Positions 46,079 through 58,030 of a stretch of DNA of 64,000 nucleotides are shown one piece after another; position 1 is the first letter of the stretch, and every line of letters starts with the position of its first letter. The notes under the pieces were generated by a model. The model saw nothing but the letters and a program-made list of their open reading frames with translations, was not told the DNA's origin and ran no database searches. The translations under genes and the position numbers were made by a program. The DNA is from Mortierella sp. BCC40632 (lineage: Eukaryota; Mortierellomycota; Mortierellomycetes; Mortierellales; Mortierellaceae): positions 227,001 through 291,000 of the forward strand of contig WAEK01000015.1 of the NCBI GenBank assembly GCA_011634665.1. Reading direction: 5' to 3'.

Positions 46079-47011
46079 ATGGAGCGGTCCTTCTCACATC
46101 TTCTGCGGACTTCCCGCCTGGCGACCTTTGACAGGAAGATTCCTCAGATCTACACCACTACAAAGAAGGCCAAGGCGATCGGCGACTGGGGCGTGAAACG
46201 CAACCTACCCACAGTCTTCAAATCGCACTATCTCTACATTCGGGACTTGGACACAGCCGAGCATCAGACTCCATTCGATTCTGCTGCCTCCGACTATCTT
46301 TTCTTGCAGCGATGGAAGGAGAACTTCCCCAGATCTCGTCCACCCGTCCCTCAGCCTATCACTGTCAAGAAGAATCTCGCTTCCTTGACTGATGAGCAAT
46401 TCAAGAAATTGTTGCAGCAGGCCAAGGACCGGAGACAGGAGTGGAAGGAGACCTTGGCCAAGAACGAGCTTCGACCTGATGATTATCTTCAGTTCATGAA
46501 TGTCACTAAGCAATCGAGAGGATCGTTGATCGATTCGACGCCTTCTCAGGTCTCGGCTGATGCTCCCTTCTCAGCTGGTCGCTCGGGATCCGATTCGCGT
46601 ACAAAGGTTGGTCCTACCTATGGATTCTTTGAACCCTCGACGCCAACTATTGTTCAGGGACGCAACCTCGGCCGCACAAAGTCGAACCAGCTCATTGGTG
46701 TCTCTGGAGTCATCGCTAGCTTGCCAATTGCCAGCGGCCCCCACTTCCAGAACGTTTCCAAGGCCCTCCAGCCATTCTATGTCCAGACGGCCGAGATTGA
46801 GGCGGATGGCCGGCCCAATGTCGTTCTCAGCTACTCACCACCCTTTGGTGGAAACTGGTTGTCTCCTGGCGTGATCTCCCGAGGAGATATGTATGCTTAT
46901 AGCTCCAACCGAATGGGTCAGACACCAGCCGGTGGTGTTGCTGGTCGCAAGGCTATTTCTCGCGTTCAAGGAATCCTTGATGCTCATGACAAGTCACCTA
47001 CTCGCCCCTAA
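46079..47011 (+). CDS. MRP51: Mitochondrial small-subunit ribosomal protein Mrp51 (bS1m)
   Basis: A single exon of 933 nt (310 aa), intronless unlike most neighbours. The N-terminus MERSFSHLLRTSRLATF has the basic, amphipathic look of a mitochondrial targeting sequence. GDWGVKRNLP, YLYIRDLDTAEHQTPFDSAA and DYLFLQRWKENF match the fungal Mrp51 family. The C-terminal part reads GRPNVVLSYSPPFGGNWLSP. Mrp51 is a component of the mitochondrial 37S subunit and in yeast supports translation initiation through 5' leaders. It faces ARP1 tail-to-tail with 389 bp between stops. Confidence 0.9.
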   Translation: MERSFSHLLRTSRLATFDRKIPQIYTTTKKAKAIGDWGVKRNLPTVFKSHYLYIRDLDTAEHQTPFDSAASDYLFLQRWKENFPRSRPPVPQPITVKKNLASLTDEQFKKLLQQAKDRRQEWKETLAKNELRPDDYLQFMNVTKQSRGSLIDSTPSQVSADAPFSAGRSGSDSRTKVGPTYGFFEPSTPTIVQGRNLGRTKSNQLIGVSGVIASLPIASGPHFQNVSKALQPFYVQTAEIEADGRPNVVLSYSPPFGGNWLSPGVISRGDMYAYSSNRMGQTPAGGVAGRKAISRVQGILDAHDKSPTRP

Positions 47012-47400
47012 ATATGACTCGTCCCAAGCACCCATATCTTGATAGTTGATGTTATTCTATCTCTTTCTCTGTCTATCCACATTTCCCACTACACTCATTG
47101 ATACACTATGCTCGTTTTATAAAGCACACAAAAGCAGCAATTCACGTTCGTATTCGGGTCTGTGAATTTTAAGAGGGAGTATTTCTTTTTTTTTTTTTTT
47201 TTTTGTTTGTTTGTTTGCAGAGGTCCACATTTTTCATTGCTTCATTGTTGTTTTTTGTGCCTGCCATGTAGTCTATGCGGCTGAAATCATGGATGGGAGC
47301 AGGATAAAGGGTTTGAGGAAGAGAAAGAAATAAGGCGGAATGGAAGGAAGAAAAAAAAGGAGAAAAAATAAAAAGGCAAATCGGTGTCTTGCTTTGCCTT
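47012..47400. other. Convergent 3' flanks of Mrp51 and ARP1
   Basis: 389 bp with a T-run and GTTT repeat (47186-47216) and purine-rich sequence. If ARP1 used a further 3' splice, its last few codons could lie here. Otherwise nothing is seen. Confidence 0.5.
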
Positions 47401-50202
47401 CTACCACATTGATGAGAAACACCTGAAAGGATCTTCCTGGTATTCTTCGGCAGAAACCCACATCTATTCACCCAGCATCAGTAGCAAAAATTATGTTAGA
47501 TATCTTGAAACTTTTTTCTTTTTTTTTTTTTTCTTTTTTTTTTTTTTTTAGACCACATAAAGATAGGAACTCGGTAGTCCAATGCCATTTGCCATGGATT
47601 CTCACCTTCTTGAATGTGCTGAGCGACGCCAAAATCGAACCTCCGATCCAGGTGCTGTATTTGCGCTCTGGGGGAGCAGAGATCTTGATCTTGATATCCT
47701 TCAATGCCAGCTTCTTGACCTCGGACAAAAGACGATCTCCAAAGCCCTTGCAAAGAGTCGATCCTCCAGAGAGAACAATGTTGGCATAGAGTGCCTTGCG
47801 AAGGTCCATGTCCGAGCGACTGATCGAATCTACAACCACTTGATGAATTCCAGAGTACTCTTGTCCGATCATATCTGGGTTGAAAAGGATCTCGGTTGCC
47901 CTGAATCTCTCCATACCCAGCTATATTGATAGATAGTCAGATTTGGCCATAGGGAGTGGTATTAGTAACGGGCCGGTAATCCAACCTCATTGCAGTCAAG
48001 TTGAACAGACCCAATCATACCTTAATAATGTTGCCATCGGGAAGCATGAACTCTTCGGTCTTGGCAGCCATGTCCTTTTCCTCCTTGGCTGGGTTCAATG
48101 CCAAGTAACAAGTCTTTTCTTTGATAATGCGTACAACCTCCTTCTCGGCAGTGGTGTGGAAGTGGTATCCAGCCTTGCGGAGCAGCAGCTGCAGGTACTC
48201 TGTAACGTCTCTGGAATGATCATTTTGCATTACAAAAACAAAAACAAAAACAAAAAATAGCAAAAGCAGCGCTCATATTAGCTATGCAGCTCAACGACCA
48301 GTGCACAGATAAAGGGGACAATCCTCCAAGCATAATCCAATTTACCTTCCCGCAATATCGACACGTTGAATCGCATGAGGGATAGCAAATCCCTCATATA
48401 CAGGGACAGCGTGAGTGACACCATCGCCAGAGTCCAGAACAACTCCTGTAGTACGGCCGGATGAGTACCTAAACGGGTTCAAAGATAAAAATGACATGTT
48501 AGAAGAAAAAGAAAAAGAAAAAAGTAGATACAGTAGGAAGCACACACCCACGCTATAGCCATCCTCGATAAAACACAACAAAGACTCTTACAAACTCAAG
48601 ACAGCTTGTATGGAGGTGAAGAGAGCGGGGACGTTAAACGTCTCGAAAAAGATTTGAGCTGCAGTCTCACGGTTCTTCATTGGGTTCAATGGTGCCTCGG
48701 TCAACAGAACGGGATGCTAGAGTAGTCGAGTTAGAGAAAAGGATAGAAGTGTCAATGAGGAAATAGCAAGATAAATAAAAATAAAAAAATATAGTTGGGG
48801 CCGGCAAGGTTTTTGCGCAACAGCTCCATCGCCACATGGATAGGATGGGAAAAGAAAGAGAGAAAGGGACTAGCGTGCTGGGTCATTTGTCGATTCGGGA
48901 CATATTATCAAGAATCGGATAAAAGGGACACGCAGTCGAGTGAGCTCTCACACACACCGTCCCATCATGAAAAACATGCACATGACAGCAGGTGGGCAGT
49001 ACGATGTGGCACGACCCAAAAATGAAAGAGAGAGAAAGAAAAAAAAAATGTAAACCAAGAGAGGATGACCCCTACCCTTTTGACTCTACTGTTTGCACCC
49101 TATCCATGTAGCCACATCCACTCTTCTCCCCAACACTTCTACTGCACCTGCCTCTCATCCTCTCATCCTTCGTTCCTGACTCTATCTCTACATCTCCCTC
49201 CCCCCTCTCTTCCTATAATGACACCAGATGGTCCGATATGTTTAGTACTTTCTCTGACCAGTATCCATAGGTTCTTCAGTCCCACCATCCCGGCACTAGT
49301 CACCAACATAAAACCCACAATAAAGTCCACATGGGGGGGGGGGCGGAAGGCAAAGAAAAGGAAAAGGGAGGAAGAGGAGACAAATACTCTCCCCACATGT
49401 TTTCTTTTTTTTTTTCTCTCTCTCTCTCTTTTTTTTTTTTTTTTTTTTACCTCTTCCGAAAGTGTCTTGAGTTCGTCAGTGTAGATGTATTGCCAGATTC
49501 TCTCCATATCATCCCAGTCCTGGACAATGCCGTGTTCAATCGGATACTTGATTTTCAACAGTCCACGAAGTTCCTGGGCCTTTTTGCCAATAAACACATC
49601 CCCCTCCACGGCTCCTGCCATAATCCTGCGATGCTTGGGACGTCCAACACTACCATGGTTTTTTTTTTTTTTTTTTTGAGATGGGATGGAAATCAAGAAA
49701 GGAACCAAGGTTACTAGAGTGTTCAACATCATCGCTCTTTTTTTTTTTTTTTTTGTTGGGCTGATAGAAAGAGGCCAGAGGGGCATGTCCCGGTTCAAAA
49801 AAAAAAAAAAAAAAATTGTGCCCGAGTTTCTGGAGTCTCTCGTTAGCTGCCTGAGTGAAGGTGGAGGAATAGGAATAGGAAGAGGAAGGGAGAAGAGTCT
49901 CTTGGCTTACAAAGAAGGGAAAAAGCACTTTGGCTGGTCGTCTCCAGCAAAGCCCGCCTTGATGACACCCGATCCCTAATGGATGGTTCACAAAAAAAAA
50001 AAAAAGTCCGTGATTAGTATCCATGTTACCTTCAGACATCCTCACAGCAACACGAGACTCGGGTCGCCCTTCCCAGAGACGATGACGCGTTCCTGAAAGG
50101 TCAAGAGAGTGCCATTTGGTTAGTGGCAACTCTGTGTCCTTGGGGATGACTCACATTGTCGATGACAACGGGCTGATTCGTTAGGACGTCTTCGTATTCC
50201 AT
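47401..50202 (-). CDS. ARP1: Actin-related protein 1 (centractin, dynactin filament subunit)
   Basis: Eight minus-strand exons (50155-50202, 49911-49975, 49451-49649, 48592-48716, 48346-48468, 48021-48210, 47606-47920, 47401-47463) join to 1128 nt (375 aa), the normal ARP1 length. Key ATP-site and fold motifs are [75 protein letters not shown] and [13 protein letters not shown]. The ERIW and [14 protein letters not shown] blocks point to ARP1, not conventional actin. It forms the short filament of dynactin, which links dynein to cargo. The last exon gives [13 protein letters not shown] and then a tail unlike the usual HRKTF ending; an extra splice at 47421 is possible. Confidence 0.94.
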
Positions 50203-50852
50203 GGTGGTAGATTATGCAGAGAGAGAGAGAGAGAGAGAGTGCAAAGGAGAAGGAGAGGACAAAGTATTTGCTCGAGCGTGATGAATGAAGTAAAGTTGGT
50301 TCCTGTAGGCAGTGTGGTGTACGTGAATGTGTGAATGTGGGTAAACCAGAAGCGTTTGTGGAGATGGATGACAGGGAATTCGTTTCTTCTTTATCCGAGT
50401 TGACAAGGCAGTTCAGAGCAGGATGTGCCTGAGATGCAGATGTGTGGTTCGGATGAGAAAGGGAGAGCAAAGGAGAGATGGGGAATGGGGAGCGGCGGGG
50501 TGTGTCCTGTCCTGACAAGAGAGAGTGAGAGAAAGAGCGTGAAAGAGGGGACTTGCAGGGGGACAGAGAGAGAGAGAGAGAGAGAAGGGGCATATGAGGG
50601 AGAAGGGCTCTCTGCCCATATTTTTGTTGCTCGCCCACTTACTTTCACACACCTCTCTCTTTCTCTCCGCGCTCAACCTTGCTCGTGCTGACTGTCATGA
50701 CCACCCATCAACCACGAGTGACGTGTCTGGGCGCATGCTCACCTCTTTTCTCTCTCACTCTCTGGTTTATAAACCTGCACAGGTGAATTGGCTTCTACTG
50801 GTGCATGCGTGTATATTCCCGCCATGCTCTGTCTAGGATATCTCTCTATACT
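50203..50852. promoter_or_regulatory. Intergenic: ARP1 promoter and TGT 3' flank
   Basis: 650 bp containing two GA microsatellites (50218-50239 and 50565-50584). The left part is the ARP1 promoter and leader. No gene is supported. Confidence 0.5.
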
Positions 50853-52446
50853 CTACTCGTCCTTCATCAGGTCAACATTGACGCTCCTGAGAGCATTGAC
50901 TGCCCACTCTGGATATGCGCTCTTCTCCTTAAAGAGGTCCTTGAAGAACTTGTGGATAAACTGCGGGAACCGGTCCTCAATGATACTCTCCCGGATCTGT
51001 CGCATCAATCGAAGCTGGTACGACGTATTATGAATCGACACAAGATGACAGCCCACCGTCTCCCTGGTCACTATCGTGTGCAGATACGATCGTGTGTAGG
51101 TCTTGCAGGTAATACAGTCGCAGTCTGCTTCAATCGGTCCAAAATCATCCTTGTACTTGGACTGACGCAAGCTCAATGTGCCTGTCGATGTCAATGCGTT
51201 TCCAAAACGTGCTGTCCGTGTAGGGAACACGCAGTCGAACATGTCCACGCCCAATGCCACACAGACCACCAAATCCTCGGCATAACTAGGATGATTGATT
51301 TCATATTACATACGTAGAAGGGTGAGTCTTCAATTCTTGTAGTTAATCAAACTTAGCAGACAAACGAAGCATATCAGAATCCTAGAAGCGTCTTACCCGA
51401 CTCCCATGCAGTAAATTGGCTTTTCCCGAGGCATGAGATCTGTGCAAAGGGTCACTACACGCCAGAACTTGTCCTTTTCCTCTCCTCCGCTCAGTCCTCC
51501 GATGGCATATCCTGGTGTGTCACGTTTGACCATTTCTTCGATACATTTTTTCCGGAGCTCGGGGTCCAGACCTCCCTGAATAATGGCAAACAGATTCTGT
51601 GTATCCGGCTTCTTGTGTGCCTTGATGCATCGGTCCAACCTAAAAAAAAAAAAAAAAAAAAACAAACAAACAAATATATTAGTCAAAACTGGACTCTTTG
51701 GTAGAGGGTCAGCTCAGGACCAACTGAAGCGAAAAAGGATAAAGAATAGAAGGAAAGAAAAAATCGAAAAGAGGCTTACCAGCGAATCGATCTCCACATG
51801 GCTTCTTCCACACGAGGTCCTGTGGTCAAAGAAGAGACAACGTCATCCAGCTGCATCATAATATCGGCACCAATCGAATTCTGAAGGGACATGGAGTGCT
51901 CAGGAGTCAACAACATCAACGATCCATCGTGTGGCGATTCAAACTGAACTCCATCCTCTGTGATCTCGGCCAATTTGAGCAACGACACCATTTGGAATCC
52001 ACCACTGTCAGTCAACAAATTGCGGTTCCAACCTTGGAACTTGTGTGCGCCACCACAAGTATCGAGGAGCTCCTGACCAGGTCGAAGACCCTAATTAGAT
52101 ATTATCACAGATTTGATGAATATGTCCAATTAATATCCCAATGAGGTTTTCGAGTAATAGACACTGCGAATGGTGAATTTGCAAGAGTAGCTCCTTTGTT
52201 CCTGGATCGGTGAGACTAGAAAGAAGAAAATGAGGATATCCTTACAAGATGATAAGTATTGTTCAACATGATCTGGCAGCCGAGTCCTTCGAGTTGCTGT
52301 GGTGTAATTCCTTTGAGTGTCCCTTGGGTACCAACAGGCATAAACACTGGAGCGTTGACTGGTCCGTGAGGCAAGGTCAAGACAGCAGCTCTACCCTTGG
52401 TGGTGCTACATTTGGCGACTACATCCCACGTCAGTGCAGATTTCAT
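50853..52446 (-). CDS. Queuine tRNA-ribosyltransferase catalytic subunit
   Basis: Minus-strand exons 52246-52446, 51780-52090, 51397-51639 and 50853-51285 join to 1188 nt (395 aa), near the size of QTRT1. Motifs: [31 protein letters not shown] (substrate-binding Asp), [23 protein letters not shown] and [15 protein letters not shown], whose first Asp is the predicted nucleophile. The zinc site is C-x-C-x2-C followed by His in [15 protein letters not shown]. It swaps guanine-34 for queuine in tRNAs for Asp, Asn, His and Tyr. Eukaryotic enzymes work with a second subunit (QTRT2), not found here. Because fungi salvage queuine, this implies uptake from bacteria or diet. It is head-to-head with the Era gene, 332 bp between starts. 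Confidence 0.95.
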
Positions 52447-52778
52447 GATGCGAGAGACTGATGGCTGAAGGCGCTGAATGATGGAAAACGGATTTGACTG
52501 CAGCTCTCCTTTGTGTAAAGAGAGAGCTCTGGTGATGGTCTTGACTTGGGTGAGGTGGAGGAAATGAGCTCTTGCTTGGGCGAAAGAGGGGGTGAAGAAT
52601 AGGCCTCAGTGGGACTTGTGGGGAGGGAGGGCATTTTCAAAACACCCCCAGCCACTGGCCAATACGACTGTCAAGTAACCGTCCGCAACAAGGGCATGGA
52701 CCGCCCTTTTTTTTTTTTTTTCCTAATCCACTCTTTCTTTCTTTCTCTATATTTTCTGCCCTGACCTCCAGGACAACA
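52447..52778. promoter_or_regulatory. Bidirectional promoter, TGT and Era
   Basis: 332 bp between start codons of two genes in tRNA modification and mitochondrial ribosome assembly. It carries a T-run (52707-52721) and CT-rich leader next to Era. No TATA box was seen. Confidence 0.55.
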
Positions 52779-54256
52779 ATGAACAACCTTATCCACTTGA
52801 CGGCCACGCTCGCTAGGCGGACGTCGATCCAACATGTCCGGCACTTTTCAAAGCAGCGTCCTCCTCGCAGGCTTCCGACAGAGGAAATGGTTTACAGCAC
52901 TCGATCGCTTGAACTTTTAAGAAAGACACTTGAGGAAAAGAAACTAAAGCTACAGGAGATCAAAGGAAGATACGCTACAACCGAGTCCTCTGGAGACACT
53001 ATCAGCGAGGAGGATCATGGCAGTTCAGTACAAGAGGAAGAGGGGCGCTCGGAGAGGAAACCACACAAAGTAGACCGTACAGCACCTCTATTCGTTGCTC
53101 CAGCGGACATGTCACTCCGGCTACCAAAAGAGATCAGGAAATTTGAGCAACCAAAGAACCCTCACATCCTCAAGGTGGCCATCATCGGATCACCTAATGT
53201 GGGCAAGTCGACAATTGTGAACGACATGGTCAGAGGCACAGTATCAGTGGTTTCCGAACGACCCCATACCACTAGAGAGCGAGTCAGTGCAGTAATGACA
53301 AGTGAAAATAGACAAGTAGTCTTTTACGATACCCCCGGTGTTGTACCGGAAAAGAATATTTCAAGACTCAATCGAGAACTTGTCACGGCGTCATGGAAGG
53401 CAATCGAGGAGGCGGACCATTTAATAGTTGTCATGGACTGCAGGAAATTGCTGAAGCACACTCTAGTCACGGAGGATTATATTTTTCAGAGACTGGAAGG
53501 GCTAGAGAAAAAGATTCCTGCAACTCTTGTCTTCAATAAGGTAACATTACCCTTCGACAGAGATTTCAAGATCACTGATTTATGAATCCTTGCTTGATGG
53601 CGATCTGGTTTCTTTAAAGAGCTTTATTGACCCATCCCTATTCGGGACTTTATCTAGATGGACTTGGTGAACCCTGCCGACGAAAAACTACAAGAGTACG
53701 AGAACAAATCCTGTCTACATTACCCTTATTTTGTAAAGTCGCTCTACACAACCACACAGCCTCCCCGGAACGGGATGCCAGAACTTCGCTCACATCTACT
53801 TCGCCTTGCGCATCCTGGAGATTGGCTCTTCCCACCTGACATGAAATCAGATCGTCCAGTAATGAGTCTTATTGAGGATCTGGTCCGGGCAGAGATTTAT
53901 GAAACCTTCAAGGTGCCATACTCCATCAAACAGGTTAATGTTGGTTGGACAGAGATGGAGAACAACGTCCTGCGTATTGACCAGAATCTGATCGTTGACA
54001 AGCCTGGTTTAAAGGTATCCTTTAGAGAAAGAAGAGATTGACATTTGATCCGATGTGCAACTTTTGATCCGCTGCTTCTGCTCAGGCACAACTCACTAAC
54101 TAGGACTGTTTTAATTTCTTGTATTGCTTCCAGAAAATGATTGTTGGAACTAAAGGTCATGTTATCCGGGACATTACGCAAAAGGCAAGGCAAAGCATTG
54201 GAACAGCTCTGCAGAGGCGAGTGATGTTAAATCTTCAGGTCAAAATCAAGAAGTAA
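52779..54256 (+). CDS. Era-like GTPase, mitochondrial (ERAL1 type)
   Basis: Exons 52779-53540, 53658-54014 and 54134-54256 join to 1242 nt (413 aa). The N-terminus is basic and Arg/Ser-rich (LTATLARRTSIQHVRHFSK), fitting mitochondrial import. GTPase motifs follow: G1 GSPNVGKST (about 140), G2 HTTRERVSA, G3 DTPG, and G4 NKMD formed across the first intron. The C-terminal KH domain has GTKG and IRDITQKAR. Era proteins bind the 3' end of small-subunit rRNA; ERAL1 chaperones mitochondrial 12S/15S rRNA during 37S assembly. It joins Mrp51 and TGT as a translation gene in this 8-kb area. Confidence 0.94.
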
Positions 54257-54348
54257 AATCCTAAAGCATTTAAGTGTTGATCCCAAAGTTGTTTCCTCTA
54301 GTTGAGAGGAGTGTGTTCCATGAGAGGCTCGTTTTATTACTACTGTTG

Positions 54349-56155
54349 TTACATGTCCTCAACACTCCACATGTGAGCCTCGTATGCATTGTGTTTCTTG
54401 GTATTCATCCGCTAGAAGCAATAATTGGAAAAGGGGAAAGGAGAAAGGGGGGGGGGAGTTAGAGAATTGAAATGCTTGATAGAGGCCAACAACAAAGGAA
54501 AAAACATCAAAAAAAGACCATACGTTAAAGTAATCTTTCTCAAAGCCATTGGAACGGTCGACGCCATCCCATCGGTAGCCAGGTCTGATATTATAGCGAT
54601 TAGGAGGGAAATTGCCTTGGTAAAGAGGGAACTTGGGTGCATTCGACTTTTTCGTCTTCTTTTTCGTGCCAGTCAAGAACATGGCCGCTGGGTCATTCCA
54701 TCGCTCTCGTTCTTTTAGCTCCTCATTCATGTCTGCGTCGTCTTTGAATCGAGCAAAAGGCTTTTGTTGTTCCTCTTTTTCTTTTCTCTTTTTCTCGGCT
54801 TCTTCTTCACGTTGAACCATTCCTTTGCCCCATTCCATGAGTTTTTCCTGCTTTTCGATTTCTCTCCGTTCTGCTGCTGCTGCCTCAACTTTGGCCATGG
54901 TCCGGTCAATTTTGCGACCTATTTTTTTTTGGGGGGGGAGGAGGACAAAGAGGATGATGTTTTTAGTTTTGATTCTTGAGCTGGAATAATACGGGCTCAT
55001 CGTTCCGAAATCCGTCAAGAATCAATAGGAGTTGATCCGTACCTTTTGAATCACGATACACAGTTTCCGAATAGCGCCCAGATTTTGTTGGATCAAGCTC
55101 CTTCATTCGTTTCATGTCTTCATTTTTCAGCTTTTCCATGTCTTTCCTAACGTCTTCACTTGAACGAAGTCCTGCTCGAGCACCTGAGCTCATTCTCTCT
55201 ACGGGTGGCGAACGTGATCGCGACCGAGTCCGTGCAGGCTGCTCAGATCTCCTGGAAGAGGGTGGAGACAACGACCGCGAAGGAGATCGTGGTCGCTTTT
55301 GCTGGGGTACAGGAGAAGGCGAGCGGGTATCCCGGGGGCGTCCTATCCTTTGAGATGATTGAGGCGAGGGTGAACGTCTTTGGTATGAAGATGATGGTGA
55401 AGATATCGTCCTTGATGATGCCTTTGCCTCCTTCCAGGTCTTTTTTTGAGGTCTACTCAAGCGTGCCATGGCCTCATTTTCTTCCACTGATGAAAATGAA
55501 GTGGCAGTAAGGAGAGTGGTTTGGTTATTCTTCGTGAGTTATCTATTTCAGAGAGAAGAAGGGAAACAAGAAAAGATGAGGAAAGAGAGGGTGTTTCGGC
55601 CCTTGGTGCACTTACCGATCCCAGCAATGGCTGGTCTCTCGTCCTCAAACTCAACATCATCCCATTCAGGAATGACATTGCGCTGTAATACTTCTTCGCG
55701 AGATGGTCCTTGATCACCCTCGCGTACTGTCACCCAACTGCTTGAACTAGACTTGTATGATGGAGCCTTTGGTTTTTGGATTTCTTCTACTGTTGAATAT
55801 TCCAAAGAATCGCGCAAAAAAAAAAATAAAATAAAATAAAAAATAAAAAAATAAAAAAAGGTGTTAATAGCTGAATTGTACGGAACAAGGAGGAGGTCGA
55901 TAATCAGACACAACGAACGGCTCTCCTTTCCACCAAAGCAGCTTGAAAAGCTTTACCAACGACTCTGTCATCCTCATCGCTTTCTGAGTTTGCATTATTT
56001 TTCCATGACATCTCATCCTCGTCATGGATAGCAAAGTTTCCCTTTTTGATGGTGGAAGACGATTTGGTTTTCTTTTTGAGTTTCTTTTTCTTATATTCCT
56101 CCAGCGATGCTGGCTTGGACATATATTTTTTGAGATAGTCCTGAGTTGATGACAT
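54349..56155 (-). CDS. BUD13: Pre-mRNA-splicing factor BUD13 (RES complex)
   Basis: Minus-strand exons 55912-56155, 55616-55789, 55043-55486, 54524-54918 and 54349-54411 join to 1320 nt (439 aa). It begins SSTQDYLKKYMSKP, has a Ser/Pro/Arg-rich middle (RRSPSPQSSQR, PRTRSRSRSPP-like), and ends with the BUD13 signature NRYNIRPGYRWDGVDRSNGF plus YEAHMWSVEDM, the last exon. BUD13 with Snu17 and Pml1 forms the RES complex that supports Bact spliceosome activation and mRNA retention. The end of the first exon is uncertain: three GT donors within 12 nt give slightly different joints to EEIQKPKAPSYK. Its 3' end is only 92 bp from the Era stop. Confidence 0.92.
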
Positions 56156-56377
56156 GGTCGAAAATGCTTGGAGCAAGAAGGTTTCCCGAAGGTCGAGTTT
56201 GGGCGAGGCAGTTTGTTGCTGAGAAGATCTGCTTTGCAAAAGCGCGCATCCTTTAAAAAAAACCCCCCCTCCTGGGCTTTTAAAAGAGCGGTCACATCTC
56301 GAGATCATGCTTTTTTTTTTTTCCTCTCTGATCAGCGAATCTCATTCACTCCACGAGCAACCAAGAGAACAGTCGCC
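56156..56377. promoter_or_regulatory. Bidirectional promoter, BUD13 and methyltransferase
   Basis: 222 bp between start codons, the shortest divergent spacer in the window. It contains a C/A run (about 56262-56272) and a T-run (56311-56322). Both transcripts must start within it. Confidence 0.55.
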
Positions 56378-57615
56378 ATGGTATATGCAGAAGTACCCGA
56401 TGATCCCACAGCCTACAGGCGAAGGGAGTATTGGTAATGCTGGACCTTCTTTCCCTTAGAGTGACATATAAAAATGACAGAGTTGCTCTTGGAGCAAGAA
56501 AAGACAGCCCAGACAGAAATCAGCATGGTCTTTCTGAAATACCGGAACGGCGACTTAACCTTCCTTACTTGCTTTCTTTCCTTTTTTTTTTTCAACATGA
56601 CTTGTTCTTTTTTTTATCAACTCCAACAAACCACTAAGGGATGAGAGATATGAAAAAGAAGAAAGCTTTGATTGGTTCAAGACCTATGATGATTTAAAGC
56701 CTCTCTTTAGCGAGCATATCCCTTCCAAGGATGTTCGGATCTTGATGCTCGGATGTGGTAACTCTAGTAAGTCTTCACCACCTCCAGTCCCTGCGTCTAA
56801 TTTGTGGGTCTGGAGCGTCCTCTCATGAGAGGGAAAGACCAAAAGAGCCCTTGAAATTATCGAGACTGACCTTTTTTTTTTTTTTTTTTGGAAAAAAAAA
56901 AAAATCTCTAATTTGCTCCGCCATCTTTTCAGCTCTGTCGGCCGATATGTACGACGACGGCTATCACAATATTGTCAATATTGACTACTCAAAAACGGTC
57001 ATTCAGAACATGTCGGAAAAATGCAAGGATCGTGTCGGAATGGAATGTAAGGAGTGACTTTCTCTCCCTTTCTCTTTTTTTAAAGGAAACGAGCTGCATT
57101 CCTGCCTCCACCTATCAGCAGACAAACTGAAAAAGAACGAGGGACCTATTTTGACTAGGGCTTGAGATGGACATTCGGGATCTCAAGTTTGAAGACAGCT
57201 CCTTTGATATTGTCATCGACAAGGGTACAATGGATGCCTTGATGTGTGACCGAGGAGATGTCTGGAACCCCGATGAAGAACTCATCCGAACGGTTGCTCA
57301 AGAAGTTGATGAAGTTGTGCGTGTTCTCAAGGTCGGTGGCAAGTTCCTCTATATCACTTTTGGTCAACCTCACTTCCGAAAGAGACATCTCCAACGCGAT
57401 TGCTGGACAGTGGAGACCTCGACTCTTGGTAAGAGACTTTGTAGTGGCTGCCGATCATTGCTTTCTTTTTAAGGTCATTTTCTACTCTGCTCCCAACGAA
57501 GACTAGCATTGTTGTTGTTGACATTGTTTCCACTTTTTTATGCTTCTTAGGGGATGCTTTCCATTACTTTTTCTATCGAATGGTCAAACAGGAGACACCC
57601 ACATTATCAGCATAG
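56378..57615 (+). CDS. Class I SAM-dependent methyltransferase, EEF1AKMT4-like
   Basis: Exons 56378-56433, 56639-56766, 56933-57046, 57159-57428 and 57551-57615 join to 633 nt (210 aa). It begins AYRRREYWDERYEKEESFDWF, the EYWDxRY start typical of this family. Motif I is RILMLGCGNS (about 55), followed by IVNIDYSKTVIQNM, DIVIDKGTMDALM and EVVRVLKVGGKFLYITFGQP and then HFRKRHLQ (each in part). The closest relatives I recognise are EEF1AKMT4 and METTL13, which methylate lysines of elongation factor eEF1A; eEF1A as substrate here is inference. The ORF ends 7 residues after a hydrophobic strand, shorter than animal homologues. Confidence 0.9.
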
Positions 57616-58030
57616 TTGCCAGAATAAACATTAGATACATTAGAGAAGTTTACTTTCTCTCCCTCTATCGGCTCCCCTCTTTTTTTTTTTTTTTTTTTTT
57701 TTCTTTTTGCTATAAACAGCGTGCTACAGAATGAAGTATAGACTCCATCTCCACCCACATGTAGGGGTCAAAGGGAAGATAGAAGATGACCGGAGAAGCT
57801 TTATAGGTACTATACATGAGAGAGAAGTAGTTCTTAATCTATACTGCGAGAACTCGAATGATGGATCGGAGAACAATACTGGCAATGAGGTTGCATAAAA
57901 AGGGAGCTAGTGCTAAATCGAAGCATGCTCAGGAGCGTGTGTGATACTATCGTATTATGCATTAGGTCAGTGATAGTTGGTAACACCGTGCACATGGCAC
58001 GAGAGAGCTTTCCTCCTTTCAATTTCACTC
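57616..58030. other. Convergent 3' flanks
   Basis: 415 bp between the methyltransferase and RING gene stops, with a T-run (57680-57700). No coding sequence is supported. Confidence 0.55.

Noticed and set aside
49065..50129. Several frames inside ARP1 introns
   Set aside because: They span homopolymers and splice sites of ARP1; the spliced ARP1 model explains the region.
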